Part shown: positions 1 to 8,472 of the stretch, one piece after another | How positions within the stretch are numbered: position 1 is the stretch's first letter | How the letters are laid out: each line of letters starts with the position of its first letter | Origin: Lacrimispora saccharolytica | GTDB lineage: Bacteria > Bacillota > Clostridia > Lachnospirales > Lachnospiraceae | Assembly (NCBI GenBank): GCA_021531795.1 | Contig: JADYUL010000010.1 | Location: 1-64,000, forward strand | Direction of reading: 5' to 3' | DNA: 64,000 nucleotides | Program-made: the position numbers and the translations under genes | The notes under the pieces: generated by a model | Told to the model about the DNA's origin: nothing | Seen by the model: only the letters and a program-made list of their open reading frames with translations | Databases searched by the model: none

Positions 1-124
1 CTTTCCTGACCACTCTTCAGAGTAGAGCCGTCAGTTTGGAATCTTCAGGGTTGCATTGCTGTAAAATTTTCAATGAACTAATTCAAGCTGCCCTCTGATA
101 CCTTGTTCAGTTATCAGCGACAGC
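1..124 (-). ncRNA. unidentified structured RNA or long 5' leader (cut by window edge)
   Basis: About 120 bases of transcript follow the strong promoter and show no start codon with a ribosome binding site. The 5' end can fold: CAAGCTG (minus strand, 127-121) pairs with CAGCTTG (90-84), and inside it CTGATA pairs with TATCAG. A second hairpin near the edge has CTGAC pairing with GTCAG around an ACTC-TGAA-GAGT stem (about 6-33). The last visible bases, AGGAAAG, recall the RNase P RNA CR-I region, but the rest of the 5' half does not fit that family. It could be a stand-alone small RNA or a riboswitch-like leader of a gene beyond the edge. I do not recognise the class. Confidence 0.35.
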
Positions 125-130
125 TTGATT

Positions 131-159
131 ATAATATCACCCTATTTTGCTCATGTCAA
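131..159 (-). promoter_or_regulatory. strong sigma-A promoter firing off the left edge
   Basis: Read on the minus strand there is a perfect -35 box TTGACA (154-159), a spacer of exactly 17 bases, and a -10 box TATTAT (131-136). This places transcription start near 122-126, so the transcript leaves the window leftwards. It lies downstream of the SulP stop codon and therefore starts a new transcription unit. No reading frame begins between this promoter and the edge. Confidence 0.75.
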
Positions 160-216
160 CAGCTTTTTTGATAATAAGCCAAAAAACTTAAGCAAAACTA
201 TTGATTGCATTTTCGA

Positions 217-1860
217 TTACAATTTTGATTCCGCAAAGCTTATTGCATCCATGATATTTTCACGGAAATTCTCAGCTCCGACATAGTCAATGAAGCCATC
301 TTTTTCCATTACTTTTCTTGGCTGTTCATTAACGTGTGAGAACACCACCTGAATACCCTTCTTCCTTGTACGTTCAATCAGTTCTCGCAATTTTCTCATA
401 GCTGATGCGTCAATTGCAGGAACTGCACGCATTCTGACAATGATGACCTTGGTGTACTTCTTACTGTTAATCTTAAGAAGCTTGTCTGCTGCTGCGAAGA
501 ACAGAGGACCGTTGACCTCGAATATTCTGATAGCCTTATTGACATGCATGAGTTTCTCCTGCTCACCCGGCATGACATCCGGCTCCTCGATATACTTCCA
601 ACCTGTTACCTCAGCAGTATCTGACATTCTCTTCATGAAGAGAAGGGCAGCAAGTACAACACCAACCTCTATTGCTACCACGAGGTCGAATACTACTGTA
701 AGTACGAAAGTCAGCACCAGAACGATTATGTCGCTCTTAGGCGCGGTCCTGCACAGATGGAAGAAACTTGTCCAGTCTGCCATGTTGGCTGCAACGACGA
801 GAAGTACTGCCGCAAGACTTGTCATCGGTATCATTGATGCGAGGGGCATGAGAAGCACCAGAATAATTGCAAGTGTGATACAGTGAACCACGCCTGCAAT
901 CGGTGTGCGGCCACCGTTTCTGACATTGGCTGCAGTCCTTGCTATAGCACCTGTGGCAGGTATGCCACCGAAGAGTCCTGAGAAGATATTACCCAGACCC
1001 TGACCCACAAGTTCTGCGTTGGACTTGTGTGTATCGCCAATCATTCCGTCCGATACAACGGCTGAAAGCAGCGATTCAATTCCCGCAAGAATTGCTATTG
1101 TGAAGGCAGGTGATATAAGTTTACTTACCATTTCGAAGGTAACATTTGGTAGCTTCGGAGTCGGGAATGAAGAATTCAGTTCTCCGAATACGCTTCCTAT
1201 TGTATTAACCTCAAGGCCCGTGATTTTTACAAGAAGAGTTGTAATTATAATGGCTACGAGAGAGCCAGGTATCTTGTCGGTAATCTTCGGCCATACCAGC
1301 ATAATGATTACTGCAAGCAGTCCGACAAGGACGGCCTTGGGATTGATCAATGACACATTCTTAACAAGGGCCGCAACCTTTGGCAGGAAGTCTGACGGCA
1401 CGTTTTCAAGAGAATAACCGAAGAAATCCTTAAGCTGTCCCACGAACAGCGTGACGGCGATTCCGCAAGTGAAGCCTGTTGTAATTGTATACGGAATGTA
1501 CTTAATCAGGGTACCGAAGTGACATATGCCCATGATTACCAGTATGATTCCCGCAAGGATTGTAGCAACAATCAGGCCGTCTGTGCCGTAGGATGCCACA
1601 ATTCCATAGATGATTACAACGAAGGCTGCGGTCGGTCCGCCGATCTGAACCTTGCTTCCACCGAATACCGCAATAAAAAATCCTGCGATTATTGCTGTAT
1701 ATAATCCCTGCTCGGGACCAACACCTGATGCAATCGCAAGAGCAATAGACAATGGTAATGCAATTATTGCCACAATTATTCCGGAAATAACATCTCTTAC
1801 AAACTGCTTGCCGGAATAATCCTTAAGACAGTCAAACAGTTTGGGCTTCAGTTCATTCAT
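217..1860 (-). CDS. SulP family anion transporter with STAS domain
   Basis: A 547-residue integral membrane protein of the SulP (SLC26) family. Residues about 20-405 hold some ten to twelve hydrophobic segments with the family's conserved PxGLYTAI and GGPTAAF-like stretches near the N-terminus; residues about 430-540 form a cytoplasmic STAS domain. Family members move sulfate, bicarbonate or other small anions; the substrate cannot be told from sequence. A TTG three codons upstream keeps the frame open, but it lies one base from the GAGGAGG site, while the ATG at 1860 has a 10-base spacing, so I choose the ATG. It follows the CvpA-like gene, separated by a perfect hairpin. Confidence 0.9.
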   Translation of the reverse strand: MNELKPKLFDCLKDYSGKQFVRDVISGIIVAIIALPLSIALAIASGVGPEQGLYTAIIAGFFIAVFGGSKVQIGGPTAAFVVIIYGIVASYGTDGLIVATILAGIILVIMGICHFGTLIKYIPYTITTGFTCGIAVTLFVGQLKDFFGYSLENVPSDFLPKVAALVKNVSLINPKAVLVGLLAVIIMLVWPKITDKIPGSLVAIIITTLLVKITGLEVNTIGSVFGELNSSFPTPKLPNVTFEMVSKLISPAFTIAILAGIESLLSAVVSDGMIGDTHKSNAELVGQGLGNIFSGLFGGIPATGAIARTAANVRNGGRTPIAGVVHCITLAIILVLLMPLASMIPMTSLAAVLLVVAANMADWTSFFHLCRTAPKSDIIVLVLTFVLTVVFDLVVAIEVGVVLAALLFMKRMSDTAEVTGWKYIEEPDVMPGEQEKLMHVNKAIRIFEVNGPLFFAAADKLLKINSKKYTKVIIVRMRAVPAIDASAMRKLRELIERTRKKGIQVVFSHVNEQPRKVMEKDGFIDYVGAENFRENIMDAISFAESKL

Positions 1861-1881
1861 AATATTCAATCCTCCTCATAT

Positions 1882-1909
1882 ATTAAGCCTGAATTGCTTC
1901 AGGCTTAAT
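1882..1909 (-). other. perfect 12-bp hairpin just ahead of the SulP ribosome binding site
   Basis: ATTAAGCCTGAA (1882-1893) and TTCAGGCTTAAT (1898-1909) are exact complements around a 4-base TTGC loop. On the minus strand no run of T follows; the SulP GGAGG comes only a few bases later. It could end the CvpA transcript inefficiently, stabilise a cut mRNA end, or influence SulP translation. Confidence 0.55.
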
Positions 1910-1911
1910 CT

Positions 1912-2412
1912 TCAGTCAACGAACTGTAAAAATATATTATACTGCATGAGATATGTCAATATCCCACTGTTATTTACATCATCGATTACATAATCGGATA
2001 CCACACCCAGATAGTCTGACAGGGCGAAGGTAATGATCACGCAGAATATCATAAGCGACCACAGAATTCCTACAGGAATTCCGCATATCTTGTTTATAAG
2101 ATTAAGTATCGGCAGACTGATTATGCACTTGATGGACTTGAGCAGGAATTGCACTATCGCATATACTGCGCCGAGTATGGCAAGTACTATTACGAAGGTC
2201 ACCGCATTCTTCGTGTGACCTATTGTATAACTGTGATTAATCCTCATCAGTATATATAAGGTAAAAACTGCGGCAATTATGGCTAAGAAATGCGATATTA
2301 ATGCCACGAAGCCTTCCGAATATCCGAATCTTATTCCACCAATAACAGCAAGAAATGCCACGATGAAGGTTAAATTAATATGAGCGTTCTCTAAAAATGT
2401 TGCTACTTCCAT
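1912..2412 (-). CDS. CvpA-like integral membrane protein
   Basis: A 166-residue protein with four predicted membrane segments (roughly residues 10-30, 40-60, 70-95 and 115-140). The pattern of a GxxxGF turn early and an LPILNxxNKxxGxxxGxxW stretch in the last third is typical of the CvpA family, whose members are loosely linked to colicin V export, envelope stress and biofilm formation; no exact function is known. The open frame extends ten codons further to a TTG, but the ATG at 2412 follows an AGGGGAAGC site, so I prefer it. It lies 56 bases after the DUF5711 gene on the same strand and is probably co-transcribed. Confidence 0.7.
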   Translation of the reverse strand: MEVATFLENAHINLTFIVAFLAVIGGIRFGYSEGFVALISHFLAIIAAVFTLYILMRINHSYTIGHTKNAVTFVIVLAILGAVYAIVQFLLKSIKCIISLPILNLINKICGIPVGILWSLMIFCVIITFALSDYLGVVSDYVIDDVNNSGILTYLMQYNIFLQFVD

Positions 2413-2468
2413 TGCTTCCCCTATCTTCCTACTACTAATCAAATAATTGTTTTCTTAATTCTGTCTTA

Positions 2469-3650
2469 TTATTCAATCTTCAATGTCTCTATTGCATCTC
2501 TTGTTACTGCAACATATCTGTGAGTCGACTCAGTGGGGGCTACGAAGATAACCTGATGCTCAAAGAAACCGTTAAACTTCTCCTGTCCGTCACTGCCGAC
2601 AATAAGACACTGGTTCTCATTATACATCATTGTCTGTCCGCTTCTTAGGACTATATCCTTATAATCCATATCGAAGGCGTATGAATAAGTCAGCTTGCCA
2701 TTTTCCCCGTAATGGTCCAGCCTGTACTTATGCTCTCCCGAAATATCATAGAAAATTAGTGCCACATCATTGTCACCCGGGATCACTCCGACTATTCTCT
2801 CCGAGAGCATGACATCCGAGGTGCTCACCGGCTTCTTCTCACCTGCATAGAACATCAGACGATTATCAGATACCGCATATACATTCTCTTTGTTTAAGAA
2901 ATCTATGATCGGAACCACAGCATCGCTGTAATCATAGCTTGACACTATATGGTCTGCCGTGTTCTCACCTATTCCTCCGAAGTTATAGAAGGTTACGCTG
3001 CTTCTGATATTCTCTGCATCCACATACATATAGGATACGGCCATAACCTCGCCGCTTAAGGCTACTGCCATGGGATAACCCGTCTTAGTCATTGTAGCCT
3101 TAATCTCTACCAGCTTCTCGCCCGTGCTGTCATAGATATTGACCCATGAATTACCGGCATCCTCAACAATTGCCGCAACCCTTCCTTCGGCCGAAAGGGC
3201 GAAGTCCCTGATGGGAAGGTTGGTATCAATCTCAGACTCCTTACCTGATGAGTTAATGACATAAATCAGGTGTCCGTTGTAATCGCAGACGGCAACCATT
3301 CCATCATTCTCCCTGACCATGGGTTTCTGCATCTCATAGGTCATATTCCAGAGAACCTTGCCACTGCCGTTTACAGAGCTGATACCGTCCTTACTGTAAG
3401 TAACGACATTACCTGCACTTGCAATATAGCTGTTCTCCGCAAGACTTTCCTTGGGAGCACTCTCCGCTACGACTATGTTGGTATATCGCTGGTCCCTGTA
3501 CTGATTGCGTAGAATAATAACTACAACAGCAATCAAGGCAACAGCCACCAGAATCCTGATGGCTGTGCCTAATCTGTGCTTAAGTATTCTTGCTGTGAAA
3601 TTGTGACTCTTCCCTTCCTTATTCCCGGGAAATTCTCTTATCTCAGCCAT
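2469..3650 (-). CDS. DUF5711 family membrane-anchored beta-propeller-like protein
   Basis: A 393-residue protein with a basic cytoplasmic N-terminus (about 27 residues), one membrane segment at about 28-48, and a long extracellular part built of repeated short beta-strands with recurring GKVLW-, GRVAAIV- and GEKLVEI-like turns, as in a PQQ/WD-type propeller. I match it to DUF5711 from memory of its architecture; no biochemical role is known. It starts 12 bases after galM and is followed by the CvpA-like gene, so galM-DUF5711-cvpA-sulP form one leftward run. It may be an envelope sensor or scaffold, but this is inference only. Confidence 0.6.
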   Translation of the reverse strand: MAEIREFPGNKEGKSHNFTARILKHRLGTAIRILVAVALIAVVVIILRNQYRDQRYTNIVVAESAPKESLAENSYIASAGNVVTYSKDGISSVNGSGKVLWNMTYEMQKPMVRENDGMVAVCDYNGHLIYVINSSGKESEIDTNLPIRDFALSAEGRVAAIVEDAGNSWVNIYDSTGEKLVEIKATMTKTGYPMAVALSGEVMAVSYMYVDAENIRSSVTFYNFGGIGENTADHIVSSYDYSDAVVPIIDFLNKENVYAVSDNRLMFYAGEKKPVSTSDVMLSERIVGVIPGDNDVALIFYDISGEHKYRLDHYGENGKLTYSYAFDMDYKDIVLRSGQTMMYNENQCLIVGSDGQEKFNGFFEHQVIFVAPTESTHRYVAVTRDAIETLKIE

Positions 3651-3662
3651 TTATTACCATTT

Positions 3663-4694
3663 CTATTCAAACTTATAAATAGTAGTAGTTCTGTACTCTC
3701 TGTCCGGTCCATAAATCACATCAGGGAAGCTGTCCTGATGGATTGAATCGGGATATGCCTGTGTCTCAAGACAGAGACCCTGTCTCCATCCGTATACAAC
3801 ACCGTCTTTACCCTTGGCATCCTTAACGAAATTATCTGTGTAGAGCTGGATACCCGGCTGGTCAGAAATAACCTTCATTACTCTGCCTGACTTAGGCCCC
3901 TTAACCCATGCAACCTCCTTAAGCGTGCCATCAGCATCGTCTATTACATAGTTGTGGTCGTATCCGCTTACAAGGTTTATCTGCTCATCATCTGTATTGA
4001 TATCAGGTCCGATTGTCTTGGGTGTTGTGAAATCAAAGATCGTACCCTTGATATTCTTAATCTCACCTGTGGGGATTGCTCCTGCAACTACAGGTGTGAA
4101 GCAGCTGGCATTGAGCCAGAGCACATGGTCAAGAACCGAGCCTGAAGCATGACCGTCAAGGTTGAAGTGTGTATGGTTGGTCATGTTGTAGATAGTCTTC
4201 TTATCAGATGTGGCATAGTAATCGATTCTGATTGCATTGTCATCCGTAACAGTATATGTTACCTGCATCATTCTATTTCCCGGAAGACCAAATTCTCCGT
4301 CGGGAAGGTTGATTGTAAAGATTACGGAATTACCCTCTTCCTTGGCATCCCAGATTCTTCTGTGAACACCGTTTACTACATCTGTGTGAAGGTTGTTCTC
4401 TCCGTCATTAACAGGCATCTTGTATAATACGCCGTCAATCACAACCTCTGCCTTGGCAATTCTGTTGGCATTAGGACCAACTGTAGCACCAAAGAAGTTT
4501 CCGTCTGCCTCATACTCCTCCACGCTACTGTTTGAAAGAGTAACATCGACAAGATTGCCATCCTTGTCAGGTACGAAAAGCTTATCAAGAATTGCTCCCA
4601 TATCCAGGAACTCGGCTCTGAAGCCGTTAGCATTCTCGATAATATACTTGCTAACTTCCTTTCCGTCCTTCATAACACCATAAAGTTCTTTCAT
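3663..4694 (-). CDS. galM: aldose 1-epimerase (mutarotase)
   Basis: GalM interconverts the alpha and beta anomers of galactose, glucose and related aldoses so that kinases receive the right form. The 343-residue protein shows the family motif ATVGxxANRI near residue 70, the histidine-bearing TNHTHFNLDG, the GYDHNY segment, and the C-terminal LETQAYPD with the catalytic base glutamate. The frame is open 18 codons further upstream, but AGAGGG lies directly before the ATG at 4694 and the extra residues are not family-like. A small hairpin precedes it. Placed between recR and a DUF5711 gene; in this window sugar genes are scattered rather than in a gal operon. Confidence 0.93.
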   Translation of the reverse strand: MKELYGVMKDGKEVSKYIIENANGFRAEFLDMGAILDKLFVPDKDGNLVDVTLSNSSVEEYEADGNFFGATVGPNANRIAKAEVVIDGVLYKMPVNDGENNLHTDVVNGVHRRIWDAKEEGNSVIFTINLPDGEFGLPGNRMMQVTYTVTDDNAIRIDYYATSDKKTIYNMTNHTHFNLDGHASGSVLDHVLWLNASCFTPVVAGAIPTGEIKNIKGTIFDFTTPKTIGPDINTDDEQINLVSGYDHNYVIDDADGTLKEVAWVKGPKSGRVMKVISDQPGIQLYTDNFVKDAKGKDGVVYGWRQGLCLETQAYPDSIHQDSFPDVIYGPDREYRTTTIYKFE

Positions 4695-4708
4695 ATACCC
4701 TCTTTTCC

Positions 4709-4726
4709 CGTGCCATTCCAGGCACG
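4709..4726 (-). other. short hairpin upstream of galM
   Basis: CGTGCC and GGCACG form a 6-bp stem with a 6-base loop 15 bases upstream of the galM start. No T run follows on the minus strand, so it is not a convincing terminator. A TATATT (-10-like) lies immediately upstream, but no good -35 accompanies it. Confidence 0.35.
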
Positions 4727-4754
4727 AATATAATTTGACCGCAGTCATTAGTTA

Positions 4755-5354
4755 CTATATTTCAGTCCTTCCCTCAAGTGCTCTTAGAAGCGTCACTTCA
4801 TCTATACACTCAAGGTCTCCGCCGACAGGAACTCCGCTTGCTATTCTTGTAACCTTCACTCCCGTTGGCTTGATGAGCTTGCTGATATACATCGCAGTAG
4901 TCTCGCCCTCGAGACTTGAATTGGTTGCTATGATTACCTCACTTATCTCATCGGATTTGAGCCTTTCGATAAGCTCCTTAAGCCTTATATCCGACGGTCC
5001 GATACCAAGCATGGGGGATATTGCTCCGTGAAGAACATGATACACTCCCATGTACTTACCCGTCTTCTCATATGCAGCCAGATCCCTGCTATTCTCAACC
5101 ACCATTACCGTCGAATGGTCTCTCTTATCATTCGAACACACCGGACAGACATCACCATCCGTCAGGGTAAAGCAGGTACTGCAGTATCGCACTTTTTCCT
5201 TAGCTTCCATAAGTGTATCAGCCAGGCGCTGCACTCTGGACGTCGGAAGATTGATAAGATGAAACGCCAGTCTGCTCGCCGACTTCTCACCTATTCCCGG
5301 AAGCGATGCAAGTTCCTCTATAAGTTTATTGATTGGCCCGCTATAGAGCTCCAT
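4755..5354 (-). CDS. recR: recombination mediator RecR
   Basis: RecR works with RecO and RecF to load RecA on SSB-coated gapped DNA. The 199 residues show the expected order: an N-terminal helix-hairpin-helix (LPGIGEKSASRLAFHL, about 18-33), a four-cysteine zinc site (C58, C61, C70, C73), and a Toprim domain (VVENSRDLAAYE onward) with a C-terminal Walker-like segment. Length is that of the family. The ATG shares a base with the stop codon of ybaB (TGATG), so the two are translationally coupled and part of the dnaX-ybaB-recR operon. Confidence 0.96.
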   Translation of the reverse strand: MELYSGPINKLIEELASLPGIGEKSASRLAFHLINLPTSRVQRLADTLMEAKEKVRYCSTCFTLTDGDVCPVCSNDKRDHSTVMVVENSRDLAAYEKTGKYMGVYHVLHGAISPMLGIGPSDIRLKELIERLKSDEISEVIIATNSSLEGETTAMYISKLIKPTGVKVTRIASGVPVGGDLECIDEVTLLRALEGRTEI

Positions 5355-5698
5355 CAGAATCCAAAGCCTCCCAGTCCTCCGGTGAGCGAGCTCATCATCT
5401 TCTCATTGGCTGCATCTACCTGACCAAAAGCCTCATTGACTGCTGCCACGATAAGGTCCTGCAGCATCTCAATGTCATCGGGATCCACAACATCGGGGCT
5501 GAGTGTCAGCTTACGTATCTCCTTCTTGCCGCTCACGGTTACCTCAACAGCACCGCCGCCAGCCTTGGCTGTGAATTCAGCCTCTTCCATATCCTTCTGA
5601 CTCTGCTCCATCTGCCTCTGCATTCGCTGAGCCTGCTTCATCAGATTATTCATATTCCCCGGCATTCCGCCGCCCGGGAATCCACCTCTCTTAGACAT
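5354..5698 (-). CDS. ybaB: YbaB/EbfC family nucleoid-associated protein
   Basis: A 114-residue small DNA-binding protein of the YbaB/EbfC family, which forms dimers that coat DNA. A Gly/Met/Pro-rich N-terminus is followed by a long helix with MKQAQRMQRQMEQSQKDMEE and by the conserved strand region AGGGAVEVTVSGKKEI, then VDPDDIEMLQDLIVAAVNEA. It overlaps the 3' end of dnaX by 8 bases and has its own GAGGAGG inside dnaX. The dnaX-ybaB-recR order is conserved through most bacteria, tying it to replication and repair. Confidence 0.95.
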   Translation of the reverse strand: MSKRGGFPGGGMPGNMNNLMKQAQRMQRQMEQSQKDMEEAEFTAKAGGGAVEVTVSGKKEIRKLTLSPDVVDPDDIEMLQDLIVAAVNEAFGQVDAANEKMMSSLTGGLGGFGF

Positions 5699-7298
5699 AT
5701 CCGTCCTCCTCTTTATCGTTATCCTTTATTATCTCAATATCTATTCCCTTAAGTTTAAGTATATCCGGGAAAATAGCTTCGGACTGACCGGCATCCTCCT
5801 CAAGCAGAAGTGTGAAATCAACATCCTTGCCAAGGGCGTTGGCAAACACCTCCTTGAGTTCGCTAAAGTGCCTCTCTCCCTTAAGGTGATCATAGCTTCT
5901 GACCGTTTTGCAGACAAGCATAAGCTCCGTGCCCTCAGGATTGGTAGTCGGCCTGATTGCAAGCTTTACATAGGGCTTAAGATTATTGTCAGCTTCGTTA
6001 ATTATTCTGTCCCAGTTGTTAATCAGATTATAAATATCCTCTGTTACTGCCTTGGGTAAGGGAGCTCTGTCTCCTGATGGTTCATCCGCAACTGTTACGG
6101 AGACAACACTCTTTTCAGCTGCTTGAGCTGCGTTCTTAACGTCCACACCCTCAAGCTTCATCTCAAGAGCTCTTATACGATCAAGCAGTGCCTCATTAGT
6201 TGTTTCCATTTGAGGTTTACATAACTTTATTATCGTCATTTCGATAAGCACTCTTTTTTGAGGAGAATACCTTATCTCATTGGCAAGCGTCGAGAATGCT
6301 CTTATGTATCTTATGAGGATCTGTGGCTCACACAGGTCTGCTTCGTCAAGCAGTCTCTCCATATTTTCCGCAGATATATCCAGGATATCCTCTGATTTAT
6401 CCGTGCTCCCTGCTACCAGCACATTCCTAAGATACCAGGTAAAATCCGTCACAAACTGACCAAGCTCTCTTCCTTTGGCGACAATCTCATCGATTACCCT
6501 GATAGAATATACAAGGTCCTGAGTCAACAGTGCACGGAACATTCTGCTGAACACCTCGGTATCCACAGCTCCAAGCACATCCAGAGCCTGCTCAAAGGTA
6601 AGCACCTCTCCGTAATGAAAGGCTATACACTGGTCCAACAGACTCAAGGCATCTCTCATGGATCCATCGGCTACCTTTGCTATATACCTGAGTGCCCTGG
6701 GCTCAACCTTGATATTCTCAAGTGCAGTGAGCTCCTCCAGTCTGAGCGCTATCGTATCTATTGTAATCCTCTTGAAATCATATCTCTGACATCTCGACAG
6801 AATGGTTATCGGGACCTTCTGCGGGTCAGTGGTTGCCAGAATGAATATACAATATGACGGCGGCTCCTCCAGGGTCTTGAGCAGTGCATTGAATGCACCT
6901 GCGCTCAGCATATGAACCTCGTCTATGATATATACCCTGAATTTGGCATCTGCCGGTGGGAACTGAACCTCTTCTATAATCTGGCGTACATTGTCCACAC
7001 CGTTGTTACTTGCGGCATCTATCTCAGTGACACTCATGCTGGCGCCCTGGGCTATCGCCCTGCAGCTTGCGCATTCTCCGCACGGATTACCGTCAATGGG
7101 ATGCTCACAGTTTACCGTTTTGGCTAACAGCTTGGCCACCGTTGTTTTACCGGTTCCTCTTGTCCCACAGAACAGATAAGCATGGCTCAGTCTGTCTGAT
7201 ATTATTTGGTTTTTAAGAGTAGTAACTATCGCATCCTGACCCTTGACGTCTGCGAAATTGTCGGGTCTGAATTTACGATATAATGCAACGTATGACAT
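5691..7298 (-). CDS. dnaX: DNA polymerase III subunits gamma/tau
   Basis: DnaX is the ATPase of the clamp loader. The 535 residues contain Walker A GTRGTGKT (45-52), a zinc module (C64, C73, C76, C79), Walker B IIDEVHM (124-130) and the SRC sensor motif near 172; residues beyond about 370 form the variable tau-type tail. No A-rich slippage run is obvious, so a separate gamma form is not evident. The start has a TAGGG site. In Bacillus the gene directly follows tadA and the SRP RNA; here those two sit about 50 kb away at 56.5-57.2 kb. Confidence 0.96.
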   Translation of the reverse strand: MSYVALYRKFRPDNFADVKGQDAIVTTLKNQIISDRLSHAYLFCGTRGTGKTTVAKLLAKTVNCEHPIDGNPCGECASCRAIAQGASMSVTEIDAASNNGVDNVRQIIEEVQFPPADAKFRVYIIDEVHMLSAGAFNALLKTLEEPPSYCIFILATTDPQKVPITILSRCQRYDFKRITIDTIALRLEELTALENIKVEPRALRYIAKVADGSMRDALSLLDQCIAFHYGEVLTFEQALDVLGAVDTEVFSRMFRALLTQDLVYSIRVIDEIVAKGRELGQFVTDFTWYLRNVLVAGSTDKSEDILDISAENMERLLDEADLCEPQILIRYIRAFSTLANEIRYSPQKRVLIEMTIIKLCKPQMETTNEALLDRIRALEMKLEGVDVKNAAQAAEKSVVSVTVADEPSGDRAPLPKAVTEDIYNLINNWDRIINEADNNLKPYVKLAIRPTTNPEGTELMLVCKTVRSYDHLKGERHFSELKEVFANALGKDVDFTLLLEEDAGQSEAIFPDILKLKGIDIEIIKDNDKEEDGYV

Positions 7299-7373
7299 CT
7301 GTTTCCCTACTTACTTAATCTAAGCCTTGGTCATATCACCCCGGCATAATCTATATCTCTGTTCTCCGGTAAC

Positions 7374-8447
7374 TTAGTCACCAAAGCTGATGCCAAGCAT
7401 CTTGGCTTCCTTAATAATAGCTGCATCAGGATCAAGCATCTTGAGCTTGCCTGCAACATCAGAAAGCGGGACCTTGACTATCTCTCTGTTCTTGTATCCT
7501 ACCATGAAACCGTACTCACCCTTAAGGATAAGTCTTCCTGCCTCAGCACCAAGACGGCTTGCGAATACTCTGTCGTAAGGACAGGGGCTTCCACCTCTCT
7601 GTGTATGTCCCGGAACTGTTACTCTTACTTCGTTACCGGTTCTCTCCTGAATCTGGGCTGCAACCTCGTACGATACCGAAGGATAGATACTCTTGGCACG
7701 TTTCTTCTCGCGATCCTTCTTACCAAGCTTAGCATCCTCCTTGCTCATTGCACCCTCTGCAACAGCGATAATTGTGAATCTGCTGCCGTTCTGCTCTCTC
7801 TTCTTAATTGCCTCAACAACCTTATCAATGTCGTAGGGAATCTCAGGAATAAGGATAATGTCCGCTCCTCCTGCCATTCCGGCATTGAGAGTAAGGTATC
7901 CAACCTTATGTCCCATTACTTCCACGATGAAGATACGTCCGTGGCTTGAAGCCGTTGTATGAATACAGTCTATGCAGTCTGTAGCAATGTTAACTGCACT
8001 CTGGAATCCGAAGGTCATATCTGTTCCGTAAAGATCGTTATCAATAGTCTTAGGAAGTGTGATGACATTAAGACCTTCCTCTCTTAAGAGATTAGCTGTC
8101 TTATGTGTACCGTTACCACCTAAGATTACGAGGCAGTCAAGCTTTAACTTATGATAATTCTGCTTCATTGCCTCAACCTTATCAAGTCCGTTCTCATCCG
8201 GGTCCTTGATAGTCTTAAAGGGAGTTCTGCTGCTACCAAGAATGGTACCGCCTACTGTGAGGATTCCCGAGAAATCCTTTCCTGTCAGCATCTTGAAATC
8301 TCCGTAAATCAGACCTCTGTATCCATTGAGGAAGCCATATATCTCCACGTCCTCACCACTGTTAAGTAAAGACTTAACCACTCCTCTCATGGCAGCATTG
8401 AGTGCCTGACAGTCTCCACCGCTTGTAAGCATTCCAATTCTCTTCAT
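7374..8447 (-). CDS. pfkA: 6-phosphofructokinase, group III-like
   Basis: Phosphorylates fructose 6-phosphate to the 1,6-bisphosphate, the committing step of glycolysis. The start at 8447 is chosen for its perfect GGAGGGAGAGCT site; the frame is open 12 codons further. The 357-residue protein begins MKRIGMLTSGGDC. Two diagnostic sites disagree with the E. coli type: the nucleotide loop reads GGNGT (110-114) rather than GGDGS, with Gly kept where PPi enzymes have Asp, while the catalytic loop reads PKTIDND (132-138) with the Lys that PPi-dependent and group III enzymes carry. ATP is the likelier donor, but this is not certain. It lies 25 bases after leuA. Confidence 0.92.
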   Translation of the reverse strand: MKRIGMLTSGGDCQALNAAMRGVVKSLLNSGEDVEIYGFLNGYRGLIYGDFKMLTGKDFSGILTVGGTILGSSRTPFKTIKDPDENGLDKVEAMKQNYHKLKLDCLVILGGNGTHKTANLLREEGLNVITLPKTIDNDLYGTDMTFGFQSAVNIATDCIDCIHTTASSHGRIFIVEVMGHKVGYLTLNAGMAGGADIILIPEIPYDIDKVVEAIKKREQNGSRFTIIAVAEGAMSKEDAKLGKKDREKKRAKSIYPSVSYEVAAQIQERTGNEVRVTVPGHTQRGGSPCPYDRVFASRLGAEAGRLILKGEYGFMVGYKNREIVKVPLSDVAGKLKMLDPDAAIIKEAKMLGISFGD

Positions 8448-8472
8448 AGCTCTCCCTCCTTCGTGGGTAAAA

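Noticed and set aside
1-33. RNase P RNA at the left edge
   Set aside because: AGGAAAG after a P3-like hairpin is suggestive, but the 90 bases before it do not resemble the short 5' end of type A RNase P, and the diagnostic bases after it are outside the window.
440-886. 148-codon rightward frame
   Set aside because: It is antisense to the SulP STAS and membrane region, with no ribosome site or recognisable protein features.
5028-5752. Rightward frames opposite recR, ybaB and dnaX
   Set aside because: They mirror three well-identified genes, overlap one another and have no family features.
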